A stretch of DNA of 10,603 nucleotides from DATEPR01 sp036269975 (lineage in GTDB: Bacteria > Actinomycetota > Actinomycetes > Mycobacteriales > Pseudonocardiaceae). The stretch is taken from the NCBI GenBank assembly GCA_036269975.1, contig DATBDL010000289.1:1-10603 (forward strand), in the 5' to 3' direction. This document shows, piece after piece, positions 1-5,869 of the stretch; position 1 is the stretch's first letter; each line of letters begins with the position of its first letter. Both the position numbers and the translations under genes were made by a program. The notes under the pieces were generated by a model. It did not search any database and had not been told where the DNA came from. It saw nothing but the letters and a program-made list of their open reading frames with translations.

Positions 1-543
1 GAGCAGTTCGGCGGCGGCCAGAATCGTCGGATGCGGCAGGCCACCGAACTCAGCCTGCGGAGGCGAGCACACCACCAGCGACTCGACACCGGCGATCTGC
101 GCGGGCACGACGTTCATCACGACGCTGGACGGGTAGACGGCGAGGCCACCGGGCGCGTAGAGGCCGACGCGAGCGACCGGCACCCACCGTTCGGTCACCG
201 TGCCACCCGGCACGACCTGAGTGGTGACGTCGATACGGCGCTGGTCGGCGTGCACAAGGCGGACCCGCGCGATGCACTCGGTGAGCGCGGCCCGGACGGC
301 GGGATCGAGCTCGGCCAACGCACGGGCCAGTTCCGCTGCCGGGACGCGGACCGTGGCCGGGCGGACCTTGTCGAAGCGCTCGGTGTAGTCGAGCACAGCG
401 GGCACGCCACGCTCGGCAACGTCAGCCACGATCGGCCGAACAACGGCGGTGACGGCGTCCACGTCCAGCTCGGCCCTAGGCAGAACGGCGCGCAGCTCGG
501 TCGGCGACAAAACAGAATCACGCAGGTCGATGCGGCGGAGCAT
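1..543 (-). CDS. hisD: Histidinol dehydrogenase, N-terminal part (cut by left edge)
   Basis: HisD catalyses the last two steps of histidine synthesis, oxidising L-histidinol to L-histidine with NAD+ and a zinc ion in the cytoplasm. The 181 visible residues start MLRRIDLRDS and include the family hallmark GLYAPGGLAVYPSSVVMNV (about residues 127-145), followed by VPAQIAGV. They also contain the usual N-terminal region with LDYTERFDKV (51-60). The full protein is usually about 430-440 aa, so over half lies beyond the left edge. The ATG at 543 is chosen because the protein begins there as in homologues; a GGGGG stretch just upstream is a modest ribosome site. The gene is probably the first of a his operon running left, but that is not visible. 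Identity is secure from the motif. Confidence 0.97.
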   Translation of the reverse strand, partial: MLRRIDLRDSVLSPTELRAVLPRAELDVDAVTAVVRPIVADVAERGVPAVLDYTERFDKVRPATVRVPAAELARALAELDPAVRAALTECIARVRLVHADQRRIDVTTQVVPGGTVTERWVPVARVGLYAPGGLAVYPSSVVMNVVPAQIAGVESLVVCSPPQAEFGGLPHPTILAAAELL

Positions 544-914
544 GGCCCCCAGCGTACGGGTCCCGCCACCTGGGACGACTCCGGTCCCCTACCGAAGCCG
601 ACGATCATTTTCATCGGTGACAACGGAGCGTTCGGCCGTCACCCGAAATAGCATGATCAACATCACATCGGCGATTGACAAAACCGTGACAACGTCGTTC
701 TGTTGACTGTGGAAACTTACAACTTCGCAGATCTGTAACAGAGCCCACGATCGATACGACAAACTGGCGGTTGAGACGAGCGGTACCGCGTGGCAAGATC
801 ACGTGTGGTTTGAAGACCTGGGGGGTGTCACAGGTGGTGAACGGCTTACCTGGCACAAGCTCGCGACCACTCATCGGTGCAGGGGGGCACGGCGCCGCGA
901 GGAGCGTTGAACAC
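544..914. other. 371-bp gap between hisD and a small ORF; no convincing gene
   Basis: Open frames here lack coding character on either strand: third positions are not GC-biased and no family motif appears. The middle (about 600-740) is less GC-rich than its surroundings and probably holds promoters. On the plus strand there is a TTGACA at 675-680 and a TTGACT at 703-708, both resembling sigma-70 -35 boxes, but neither has a good -10 at 16-18 bp. No clear hisD promoter could be fixed. GTG codons at 834 and 837 are in frame with the ORF at 915 and could extend it by up to 27 residues. Confidence 0.4.
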
Positions 915-1211
915 ATGCGCAGCCGACGAATGATCATCGTTCATGTGCTGGCCAGTGTCGCCATCGGTTTCGTCGCGACCGCTGCCGGCATTCTGACATC
1001 GTTCGCGATGGATCCCACCGACACCTTGCACCGGGCGGTTCCGGTGCTCGTCAGCGTCCTGGTGGCGATCGGCGGCGGCTACTGTTCCTCGCGCCTAGTC
1101 CCGTGGCTTGTCGACGGCGGCCTTCGCGAGATGCTTTACGCGAGCTCTGGTGAAGAGCCACGCGGCACCACCGCCGATGACCGACGTGCCGCCCACCGTC
1201 AAGAGTCCTGA
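915..1211 (+). CDS. Small two-helix membrane protein, hypothetical
   Basis: Unrecognised 98-aa ORF. It begins MRSRRMII with a positive N-terminus and then a hydrophobic segment (about residues 7-31). A short loop (MDPTDTLHR) follows, then a second hydrophobic segment (about 41-66) and a charged tail. A GAGGAG at 899-904 lies 10 nt before the ATG. GTG codons at 834 or 837 are alternative starts, but that stretch has weaker third-position GC and no hydrophobicity. The 3' 117 nt overlap antisense with the better supported membrane protein at 1095-1439, which lowers confidence. Third positions are GC-rich between 915 and 1094, where no competing frame exists. It may be real, with the tail overlap genuine, or a chance ORF. 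Confidence 0.42.
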   Translation: MRSRRMIIVHVLASVAIGFVATAAGILTSFAMDPTDTLHRAVPVLVSVLVAIGGGYCSSRLVPWLVDGGLREMLYASSGEEPRGTTADDRRAAHRQES

Positions 1212-1439
1212 CGATGTCAGCCGCAGGACAACAAAGATGATCGACCCGGCCACGATCGCGGCCAACAGCACGATCACCACGAAGGCGATCCGCTGGACCG
1301 CGTTGCCGCGGCTCAAGCCCCAGAGGAAGTCCAGAACTTGCTGGAGGCTACCACTGCCTTCCGAAATCTTGGCCGGGCGCCGGAGGTTGACGGGATCCTT
1401 GTTCGCGGCGGCGGGCGGGGGACCCGCGTTGTCGGTCAT
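1095..1439 (-). CDS. Two-helix membrane protein of unknown function
   Basis: A 114-aa protein with a Pro/Ala-rich, partly charged N-terminus (residues 1-50, MTDNAGPPPAAANKDPVNLR...). A strong hydrophobic helix follows (about 51-73, core AFVVIVLLAAIVAGSIIFVV), then a second, Gly-rich one (about 78-97), and a short basic tail (RARVKHLAKAAVDKPRD). Both ends should lie on the same side of the membrane. The ATG at 1439 is preferred over one 24 nt upstream because AGGAGA sits 7 nt before it. The gene lies 75 bp downstream of the XRE/DUF5753 regulator on the same strand, so the two may be cotranscribed. I recognise no family; function unknown. Confidence 0.7.
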   Translation of the reverse strand: MTDNAGPPPAAANKDPVNLRRPAKISEGSGSLQQVLDFLWGLSRGNAVQRIAFVVIVLLAAIVAGSIIFVVLRLTSSGLLTVGGTSVIGGGAAWLFTRARVKHLAKAAVDKPRD

Positions 1440-1468
1440 GGGTTTCTCTCCTGCGGAAGCCAAGTGTT

Positions 1469-1505
1469 AGTACGGCCCGGTTCGGCCGAGACGATTTCCG
1501 GTACT
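1469..1505 (-). other. Possible RNA hairpin between the regulator and the membrane-protein gene
   Basis: Outer arms AGTAC (1469-1473) and GTACT (1501-1505) can pair, helped by adjacent GG/CC with one bulge. Inside, CGGCC and GGCCG can form a second stem. It lies in the 75-bp gap between two same-strand genes and could be a weak terminator or an mRNA processing or stability element. There is no T-tract. Judged by eye only. Confidence 0.25.
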
Positions 1506-1514
1506 ACTGCGGAC

Positions 1515-2378
1515 TCAGTCCGATCCGAGCAGTCCGATCTGCTCCTGTATGAGTTTCACCGAATCCGATTTCGACAGGGCCTGCCGGAGCATGGCTTCCC
1601 ATTTCTTGCCGTAGGCGGCTATCTCCACGTCGTCGTCGTGGATGAGGTAGTCCGACCTGGGGTTCTCCAGGAAGACCACCCGCGTCACGCCGGTACCGAG
1701 ATCATCGTCGAGATGGAGCAGGAGAAACGGCTCCACCAGTCCCGGATATGTCCCGGCGGAGAACGGCATGATCCGGATGGTCGCCGAGTCGGGCATGGCG
1801 TCCAGCAGCGCGGTCAACTGCCCGCGCATCACATCGGGACCACCGACCATCCGATATATGACGGCTTGGTCGATCAGGAAGATCAGTTCCGGCGAATCGG
1901 ACAGGATCTGGTGCTGGCGGGCCGCCCTGGCCTCGACAGCGAGCGCGAGTTGGTCACCGGCATACACGGACGCCAGTAACGCGCGTGCGTACGACTCGGT
2001 CTGGAGTAGGCCGGGTACCAGCAGCGGTTGCACCTGTTCGATGCGCGACGCGTAGCTCTCGTAGGCAAGAAGGGTGCGAAATTGGGCGTTCAGCACGGAT
2101 GAGTACTTGCTGTGCCAGGGTTGCCGCCGGCCGTCCTTCGCCATCGTCACGAGATTCTCGATGCCGACCTGATCGTGCACTCCATAGAGCGCTAGCAGCG
2201 CCCGCAGGTCGTTGGTGGAGATACCCACATTCGCGTTCTCGATTCGGATCAACTTGGAGATTGACCAGTCCATCCGTTCGGCCGCTTCCTCCTGCGTTAT
2301 CCGTGCCGTGTCGCGGAAGTGACGAAGCCGATGGCTGACCTCGCCGCGCAAGAACTGCGGGTCGGGGCGTCGCGCCAT
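1515..2378 (-). CDS. XRE-family regulator with DUF5753 domain
   Basis: A 287-aa cytoplasmic DNA-binding protein. An N-terminal helix-turn-helix (about residues 18-67) is visible, with QEEAAERMDWSISKLIRIE. The rest is a typical DUF5753 domain (about 95-275), marked by AYESYASRIEQVQPLLVPGLLQ-type sequence and later IRIMPFSAGTYPGL. This length and architecture match the large actinomycete family that includes Streptomyces WhiJ-like regulators, which are commonly encoded beside small DUF397 proteins and are linked to development or antibiotic control. A divergent DUF397 gene at 2727 fits that pairing. The ATG at 2378 has GGAGAA upstream. What it controls is not visible; autoregulation and control of the DUF397 gene are inferred from the family. 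Confidence 0.95.
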   Translation of the reverse strand: MARRPDPQFLRGEVSHRLRHFRDTARITQEEAAERMDWSISKLIRIENANVGISTNDLRALLALYGVHDQVGIENLVTMAKDGRRQPWHSKYSSVLNAQFRTLLAYESYASRIEQVQPLLVPGLLQTESYARALLASVYAGDQLALAVEARAARQHQILSDSPELIFLIDQAVIYRMVGGPDVMRGQLTALLDAMPDSATIRIMPFSAGTYPGLVEPFLLLHLDDDLGTGVTRVVFLENPRSDYLIHDDDVEIAAYGKKWEAMLRQALSKSDSVKLIQEQIGLLGSD

Positions 2379-2415
2379 GATGGCTTCTCCAGACTGTCAC
2401 GTTGGCCAAGGGTTC

Positions 2416-2421
2416 ATTCTA
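2416..2421 (-). promoter_or_regulatory. Candidate -10 box for the XRE regulator
   Basis: TAGAAT on the minus strand matches TATAAT at 5 of 6 positions. It would place transcription start near 2408, giving a leader of about 30 nt that contains the GGAGAA ribosome site. No good -35 box is seen at 16-18 bp. Confidence 0.3.
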
Positions 2422-2498
2422 CTGAGTACCAGGCGAGGTTGCGGACAGCCACCTAGCAGTCTGCACCCTAGCTTAGAGCCAGGGTCGATCTCCACTGC

Positions 2499-2655
2499 TC
2501 AGAACGTGTCCTTGACGATCATCGACAGCACGAGCTTCGGCGCGTCGCGCGACCAGCAGACACGTCCGATCGACCCACGATCAGGTGTCGTGCTGACGTT
2601 CAGTGGTCGGCCCTCCTCCGCCGACAGCAGCCGCGACACCCCTCGACCGGTGGCT
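2499..2655 (-). pseudogene. Possible 5'-truncated gene remnant
   Basis: The minus frame ending in TGA at 2499 has about 80 percent G or C at third positions over roughly 51 codons. The last 20 codons are all G/C-ending (through VCWSRDAPKLVLSMIVKDTF). Upstream of about 2655 the bias fades and no start with a ribosome site exists; the nearest GTG (2639) lacks one. The family is not recognised. It may be the tail of a decayed gene or a chance bias in GC-rich DNA. Confidence 0.25.
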
Positions 2656-2676
2656 TCAATGTGCCAGCATTGCCAC

Positions 2677-2682
2677 GATAAT
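2677..2682 (+). promoter_or_regulatory. Candidate -10 box for the DUF397 gene
   Basis: GATAAT matches TATAAT at 5 of 6 positions and would start transcription near 2689, giving a leader of about 38 nt with the AAGGAGG site. A TTCAAT at 2655-2660, 16 bp upstream, is only a half-match to a -35 box. Confidence 0.35.
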
Positions 2683-2726
2683 TGGATCCGAACGCACCGG
2701 GCAGCGGTGTTGGGCAAGGAGGGGAA

Positions 2727-2906
2727 ATGTCTGCGGATGACGTCGTCTGGCGTAGGAGCACGCGTTGCGAAACGACATGCTGCGTCGAACTGGCTTGTAC
2801 CGATATTGGCCAACGAATTAGGGACTCGAAAAATTTGGGACAGAAGCTGGACATGCCGGCGTACGCAGTGCGGCTGCTGATCGAACACGTTCGAGAAAGC
2901 CGGTGA
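2727..2906 (+). CDS. DUF397 domain protein
   Basis: A 59-aa protein covering one DUF397 domain: WRRSTRCETTCCVELA (about residues 8-23), then IRDSKN (31-36), then a short C-terminal helix region ending VRLLIEHVRESR. This follows the usual order W-R-S...C-V-E-V-A...V-R-D-S-K...F. The ATG at 2727 has a strong AAGGAGGGG just upstream. Such proteins are typically encoded next to XRE/DUF5753 regulators and are thought to partner with or modulate them, as the divergent regulator at 1515-2378 suggests here. The family's usual Ser/Gly-rich loop (SSYSGG-like) is replaced by STRCETTC, adding extra cysteines (three in CETTCC), and the final aromatic/F-rich motif is weak. It may therefore be a divergent member. 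Confidence 0.86.
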   Translation: MSADDVVWRRSTRCETTCCVELACTDIGQRIRDSKNLGQKLDMPAYAVRLLIEHVRESR

Positions 2907-2908
2907 CG

Positions 2909-2928
2909 GCCGCCGTTCGGACGGCAGC
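2909..2928. terminator. Hairpin between convergent DUF397 and ABC-binding-protein genes
   Basis: Arms GCcGCCGT and ACGGCaGC pair over seven base pairs with one mismatch around a TCGG tetraloop. The hairpin sits in the 45-bp gap between the two convergent stop codons, where a bidirectional terminator is expected. There is no T-tract, which is common in actinobacteria. Confidence 0.4.
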
Positions 2929-2951
2929 TATCGGATGCTCGGCCTGGATTC

Positions 2952-4547
2952 CTATCGCGGTACCCACGCCCCGAGGTTCCACCACGGTCCCCACGTGACG
3001 CCCTGGGATGCGCCGTCGGTCACCTGCGTGTAGCCGGTCCAGTTGTCGCGCATCACGTACGTGTGGTCGACGAACACCAGGCACACCATCGCCGGATCGG
3101 CTACGTACGCCTTCTGGAACTGCCGGTAGGCCACGGCGCGCTGGGACGGGTCGAGCGTGTGGCGGCCGGTGTCCAGTGCGCTGTCCACGGCCTGGTCGCG
3201 ATAGCCCGACGGGTCGCCGAGCCCGGTGCCGGCCAGGCTGGAGTCCAGCAGCGGGTAGAGGCCGAGGTCCGGGTCGAACGGGTTGCCGGTGCTGATCAGC
3301 GTCGCGTCGGTGGCTGCCTTGCCGGCGAGCGCTGCCGGTGGGACCGCCACGATGGTCACGTTGATGCCGATCGCCTTGGCCGCCGTGGCGAACGCGCTGG
3401 CCAGGGCCGTGTCGGTGGTGTCGCCGGTCGGGTAGTCCATGGTGAACGCGGCCGGCACGCCCGCCTTGGAGCGACCGCCGTCGGTGTTGGCTATCCAGCC
3501 GGCCTGTAGCAGCGCGGTGCGGGCGGTGTCCTGGTCGGCGGCGAACGTGGCGGTCGGCTCGACGAACTCGGGCAGCACGGCCGGCATCGGCGTCGGTGCC
3601 GGTGTGCCGGCGCCGGCCAGTGGCCCTGAGACCAGCGCCGCACGGTCGACGGCGAGGTTCAGTGCCATGCGGATCGCCGGATCGCCCGTGACGGGGCCGT
3701 TCGCCGGCAGTTGCACGGCACGCAGGTCGGCGCTGTGGTCGGTGAGCATGCTGAACCCGTCCGAATGCGCGAACACGGGCGCTTCGGACGGTGCCACCGC
3801 CGCGCCGTCCAGCTTGCCGGCCTTGAGTTTCGTCACCCGGTCGGTGTCGTTCGGCACGAACTCCACGACCACCCTGCGCACCTTGGGCGGCCCGCCGAGC
3901 GCGGACGGGTAGTTCGGGTTCGCGGCCAGTACGAGCTGGCTGCCCTTGGTCCAGGACACCAGTGTGTAGGGGCCGGTGCCGACCGGGTGCGTGTTCAACG
4001 GCAGGTCGGCGACCGGTTGCACGGTGGCCAGGGCGGGGGCCGGCACGATGCCGATCACGAGCCGGTCCGGGAACGGCGCGTACGGGTAGGCGAGGTCGAA
4101 CCGGATCGTGTTCTGGTCGACCTCGTCGACGGCGGTCAACATGCCGTAGCCGCCACGCAACGGGGACGCGAAAGCCGGGTTGATCAGGGCACGGTAGGTG
4201 GTCAGCACGTCGATCGGGGCGAACGGGGTGCCGTCACTGAACCGGACACCGGTACGCAACGTGACGGTCCACGACTTGCCGTCGGCGGCCGGCACCGGAG
4301 CACTCGCGGCGAGGACGGGACGCAGCGTGCCGTCCGGCTGGTACTCGTAGAGGCCGTCGAAGATCTTGGCGGCCCCGTTGGGCGCGTAACCGGCCAGCGG
4401 GTCCAGGGTGGCCGGCTCGACCGGCTCCGCGAGCACCATCGCCGTGTTGTCCGTCCGGCCGGACGCGCTCGGCGTCGCCGCACCCGTACAGGCGCTGGCC
4501 AGCCCGAGAACCAGGATGACGGAAAGCGGCAGCAAACCTCGACGCAC
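2952..4547 (-). CDS. ABC transporter substrate-binding lipoprotein, family 5 (peptide/nickel type)
   Basis: A 531-aa extracellular solute-binding protein of the DppA/OppA/NikA family. The start is a GTG at 4547, giving a lipoprotein signal peptide: VPVRR, a hydrophobic core (GLLPLSVILVLGLASA) and Cys20 as the lipid-anchored residue. A GTG at 4553 is an alternative; AGGG upstream may be the ribosome site. Family features: DGKSWTVTLRTGVRFSDGTPF (about 89-109), GTGPYTLVSW (about 190-199), and a C-terminal region with VFVDHTYVMRDNW. No permease or ATPase genes lie beside it, so its transporter partners are elsewhere or it works as a stand-alone receptor. Its substrate (oligopeptide, nickel complex or other) cannot be told from sequence. 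It is divergent from the antitoxin gene across a 155-bp gap. Confidence 0.95.
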   Translation of the reverse strand: MRRGLLPLSVILVLGLASACTGAATPSASGRTDNTAMVLAEPVEPATLDPLAGYAPNGAAKIFDGLYEYQPDGTLRPVLAASAPVPAADGKSWTVTLRTGVRFSDGTPFAPIDVLTTYRALINPAFASPLRGGYGMLTAVDEVDQNTIRFDLAYPYAPFPDRLVIGIVPAPALATVQPVADLPLNTHPVGTGPYTLVSWTKGSQLVLAANPNYPSALGGPPKVRRVVVEFVPNDTDRVTKLKAGKLDGAAVAPSEAPVFAHSDGFSMLTDHSADLRAVQLPANGPVTGDPAIRMALNLAVDRAALVSGPLAGAGTPAPTPMPAVLPEFVEPTATFAADQDTARTALLQAGWIANTDGGRSKAGVPAAFTMDYPTGDTTDTALASAFATAAKAIGINVTIVAVPPAALAGKAATDATLISTGNPFDPDLGLYPLLDSSLAGTGLGDPSGYRDQAVDSALDTGRHTLDPSQRAVAYRQFQKAYVADPAMVCLVFVDHTYVMRDNWTGYTQVTDGASQGVTWGPWWNLGAWVPR

Positions 4548-4673
4548 GGGCACTGACCCTAGCCGGTGCGTCGCGAGCACCCGGTGAGAACTACAGGCAC
4601 ACCGCATTCCGGTTGATCTCCGTTCTGGCCAGGCGTGATGCCGTTTGCCGTGGCGGCACTGGGCAGGTAGCAC

Positions 4674-4715
4674 GGCGATCAGCGCTGTGCGATGCTCACG
4701 ATGTGGCGATCAGCG
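4674..4715 (+). repeat. Pair of 11-bp direct repeats at the antitoxin start
   Basis: GGCGATCAGCG occurs exactly at 4674-4684 and again at 4705-4715, start-to-start distance 31 bp (about three DNA turns, so on the same helix face). The second copy covers codons 1-5 of the antitoxin gene. Type II antitoxins usually repress their own promoter, so this could be the operator; that role is inferred. Confidence 0.5.
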
Positions 4716-5398
4716 TGCTGGAACGGGAGATGTACTCGGAGGCCGAGGCGGCCCGGCTCCTGCGGCTGCCGCCCAGCACCCTCAACTACTGGCTGGAAGG
4801 CGGCCGGCGCGGCGGCAAGATCTACCAGCCGATCATCCGGGAACAGCCCCGAGGAGGGCATCCTCCCGTTACGTGGTCGGAGTTCATCGAAGCAAGCTGG
4901 ATGCGCCAGTACCGACGCATAGACAACGTGCCGATGGCGGAACTCCGCGTGTTCATCACCCGGCTGCGGGAGCGCTACGGCGTCCCCTATCCGCTGGCGC
5001 ACTTCAGGGCGTTCGCCAACCAGGGGCAACTGGTCCTCATGCAGGAAGCCCAGACCACCGCCGGCCTGGACCCGGACTTCTGCCTGGTGGCAGAGGTGAG
5101 CGGCCAACTCGTACTCACTCCACCCGCGGATGCCTACGTCCGCCGGATCGAATGGGACGAGGAGCACGACGCGCCGATGGCGTGGCGTCCGCACGACGAC
5201 CCCGACTCGCCGGTGCGTATCTATCCCGACATCCGTTTCGGGCGCCCGTCCGTCGGTGGCATCAGCACCGACGTCCTCTGGGAACAGGTTGACGACGGCG
5301 CCGATCCGAATGAGGTGGCCAACGACTACGGTGTCACAATTCGCGACGTGCAATGGGCGGTCAGTTACGAGACCGCCGCTCATGCCCGCGTCGCGTGA
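4703..5398 (+). CDS. VapB45-like antitoxin with N-terminal HTH and DUF433 domain
   Basis: A 231-aa protein resembling Mycobacterium tuberculosis Rv2018 (VapB45). The N-terminus has a MerR-like DNA-binding segment, MYSEAEAARLLRLPPSTLNY (about residues 10-29, then WLEGG). A central helical part with FITRLRERYGVPYPLAHFRA follows. The C-terminus is a DUF433 domain (about 171-222) with YPDIRFGRPSVGGISTDVLW and EVANDYGVTIRDVQWA. In this family the antitoxin neutralises a PIN-like RNase toxin and represses its own operon. The GTG at 4703 is chosen because homologues begin just before this HTH. No clear Shine-Dalgarno precedes it, so the mRNA may be leaderless. Its TGA overlaps the toxin GTG (GTGA, 5395-5398), implying translational coupling. 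The toxin partner is frameshifted. Confidence 0.9.
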   Translation: MAISVLEREMYSEAEAARLLRLPPSTLNYWLEGGRRGGKIYQPIIREQPRGGHPPVTWSEFIEASWMRQYRRIDNVPMAELRVFITRLRERYGVPYPLAHFRAFANQGQLVLMQEAQTTAGLDPDFCLVAEVSGQLVLTPPADAYVRRIEWDEEHDAPMAWRPHDDPDSPVRIYPDIRFGRPSVGGISTDVLWEQVDDGADPNEVANDYGVTIRDVQWAVSYETAAHARVA

Positions 5399-5840
5399 CC
5401 GGTCACGCCAAGGCGGCGAACGTCCGCTACTACATCGACGCGGACCTGCTCGGGCTCGCCAAGATCCTCGTCAGCGTGCGTTCGGACGTGACCTACCCAG
5501 GCGATCCAGGTGGCACCGTCCACCGCCGGACCCGACCACCTTGCCGCATCACCAGTCCGCTGTTCTCGACTGTGACTGGCTGCCCAGGGTCGCGGCCGAG
5601 AACTGGCTGATCATCAGCCGTGATCGACACATCCAGGGCCACACTGCGGAGATCGCGGCGGTACGCGAGCACGGCGCACGCATGATCACCCTGTCCGGCG
5701 ATCAAGCGAAGACCAAGTTCGCACAACTGGAGATCGTCATGTGTCAGTGGCGCGCCATCGAACGACACCTCGAAGAGCCAGGGCCGTTCATCTGTCGGGC
5801 GACACGCAGCGGGCTGCGAGAAATCGAACTCGGCCAGTAG
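5395..5840 (+). pseudogene. VapC45-like PIN-domain toxin, apparently frameshifted
   Basis: The gene starts at a GTG in the GTGA overlap with the antitoxin. The first 55 codons read VTGHAKAANVRYYIDADLLG..., with SVRSDVTYPGDPGGTVHRRT and RPPCRITSP, typical of the VapC45 PIN-like family, including the metal-binding Asp of YYIDADLLGLAK. Past about 5557-5565 this frame loses family sequence and stops at 5610. Family sequence resumes one base earlier in phase: VLDCDWLPRVAAENWLIISRD, then FAQLEIVMCQWRAIE and GPFICRATR, to TAG at 5840. The 446-nt span is one base short of a 148-aa ORF, as expected for a single-base deletion or sequencing error. No slippery site for programmed -1 frameshifting is visible. 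Unless corrected, the product is a 71-aa truncated, presumably inactive toxin. Confidence 0.82.
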
Positions 5841-5869
5841 CACCGCGAACATCGGAACGGAGGCAGATC

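Larger units (their letters stand above)
2379..2726. other. 348-bp divergent intergenic region between the regulator and DUF397 gene
   Basis: This region separates the regulator from its likely DUF397 partner. It holds candidate -10 boxes for both directions (near 2416 and 2677) and, on the minus strand, a stretch with coding-like base use (2499-2655) that has no usable start. No complete gene is supported and no clear palindromic operator was found by eye. Confidence 0.4.

Noticed and set aside
675..708. TTGACA/TTGACT as a definite promoter for the small ORF at 915
   Set aside because: No acceptable -10 box lies 16-18 bp downstream of either, and the ORF begins over 200 bp away, so I did not list it as a promoter feature.
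831..851. CAGGT...ACCTG inverted repeat near the GTG codons at 834/837
   Set aside because: The arms are only 5 bp with a 12-bp unsymmetrical middle, which is likely by chance in this length of sequence.
2600..2888. Minus-strand open frames across the DUF397 gene
   Set aside because: The plus-strand DUF397 protein has family motifs and a strong ribosome site. The opposing frames have weak third-position bias in this part and no motifs.
3711..4556. Plus-strand open frame opposite the binding lipoprotein
   Set aside because: It has no motif and is rich in Arg, Gly, His and Val, as expected from an antisense shadow of a GC-rich gene.
5557..5565. Programmed -1 ribosomal frameshift in the toxin gene
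   Set aside because: No X-XXY-YYZ slippery heptamer is present in frame, and this family is not known to use frameshifting. A deletion or sequence error is simpler.
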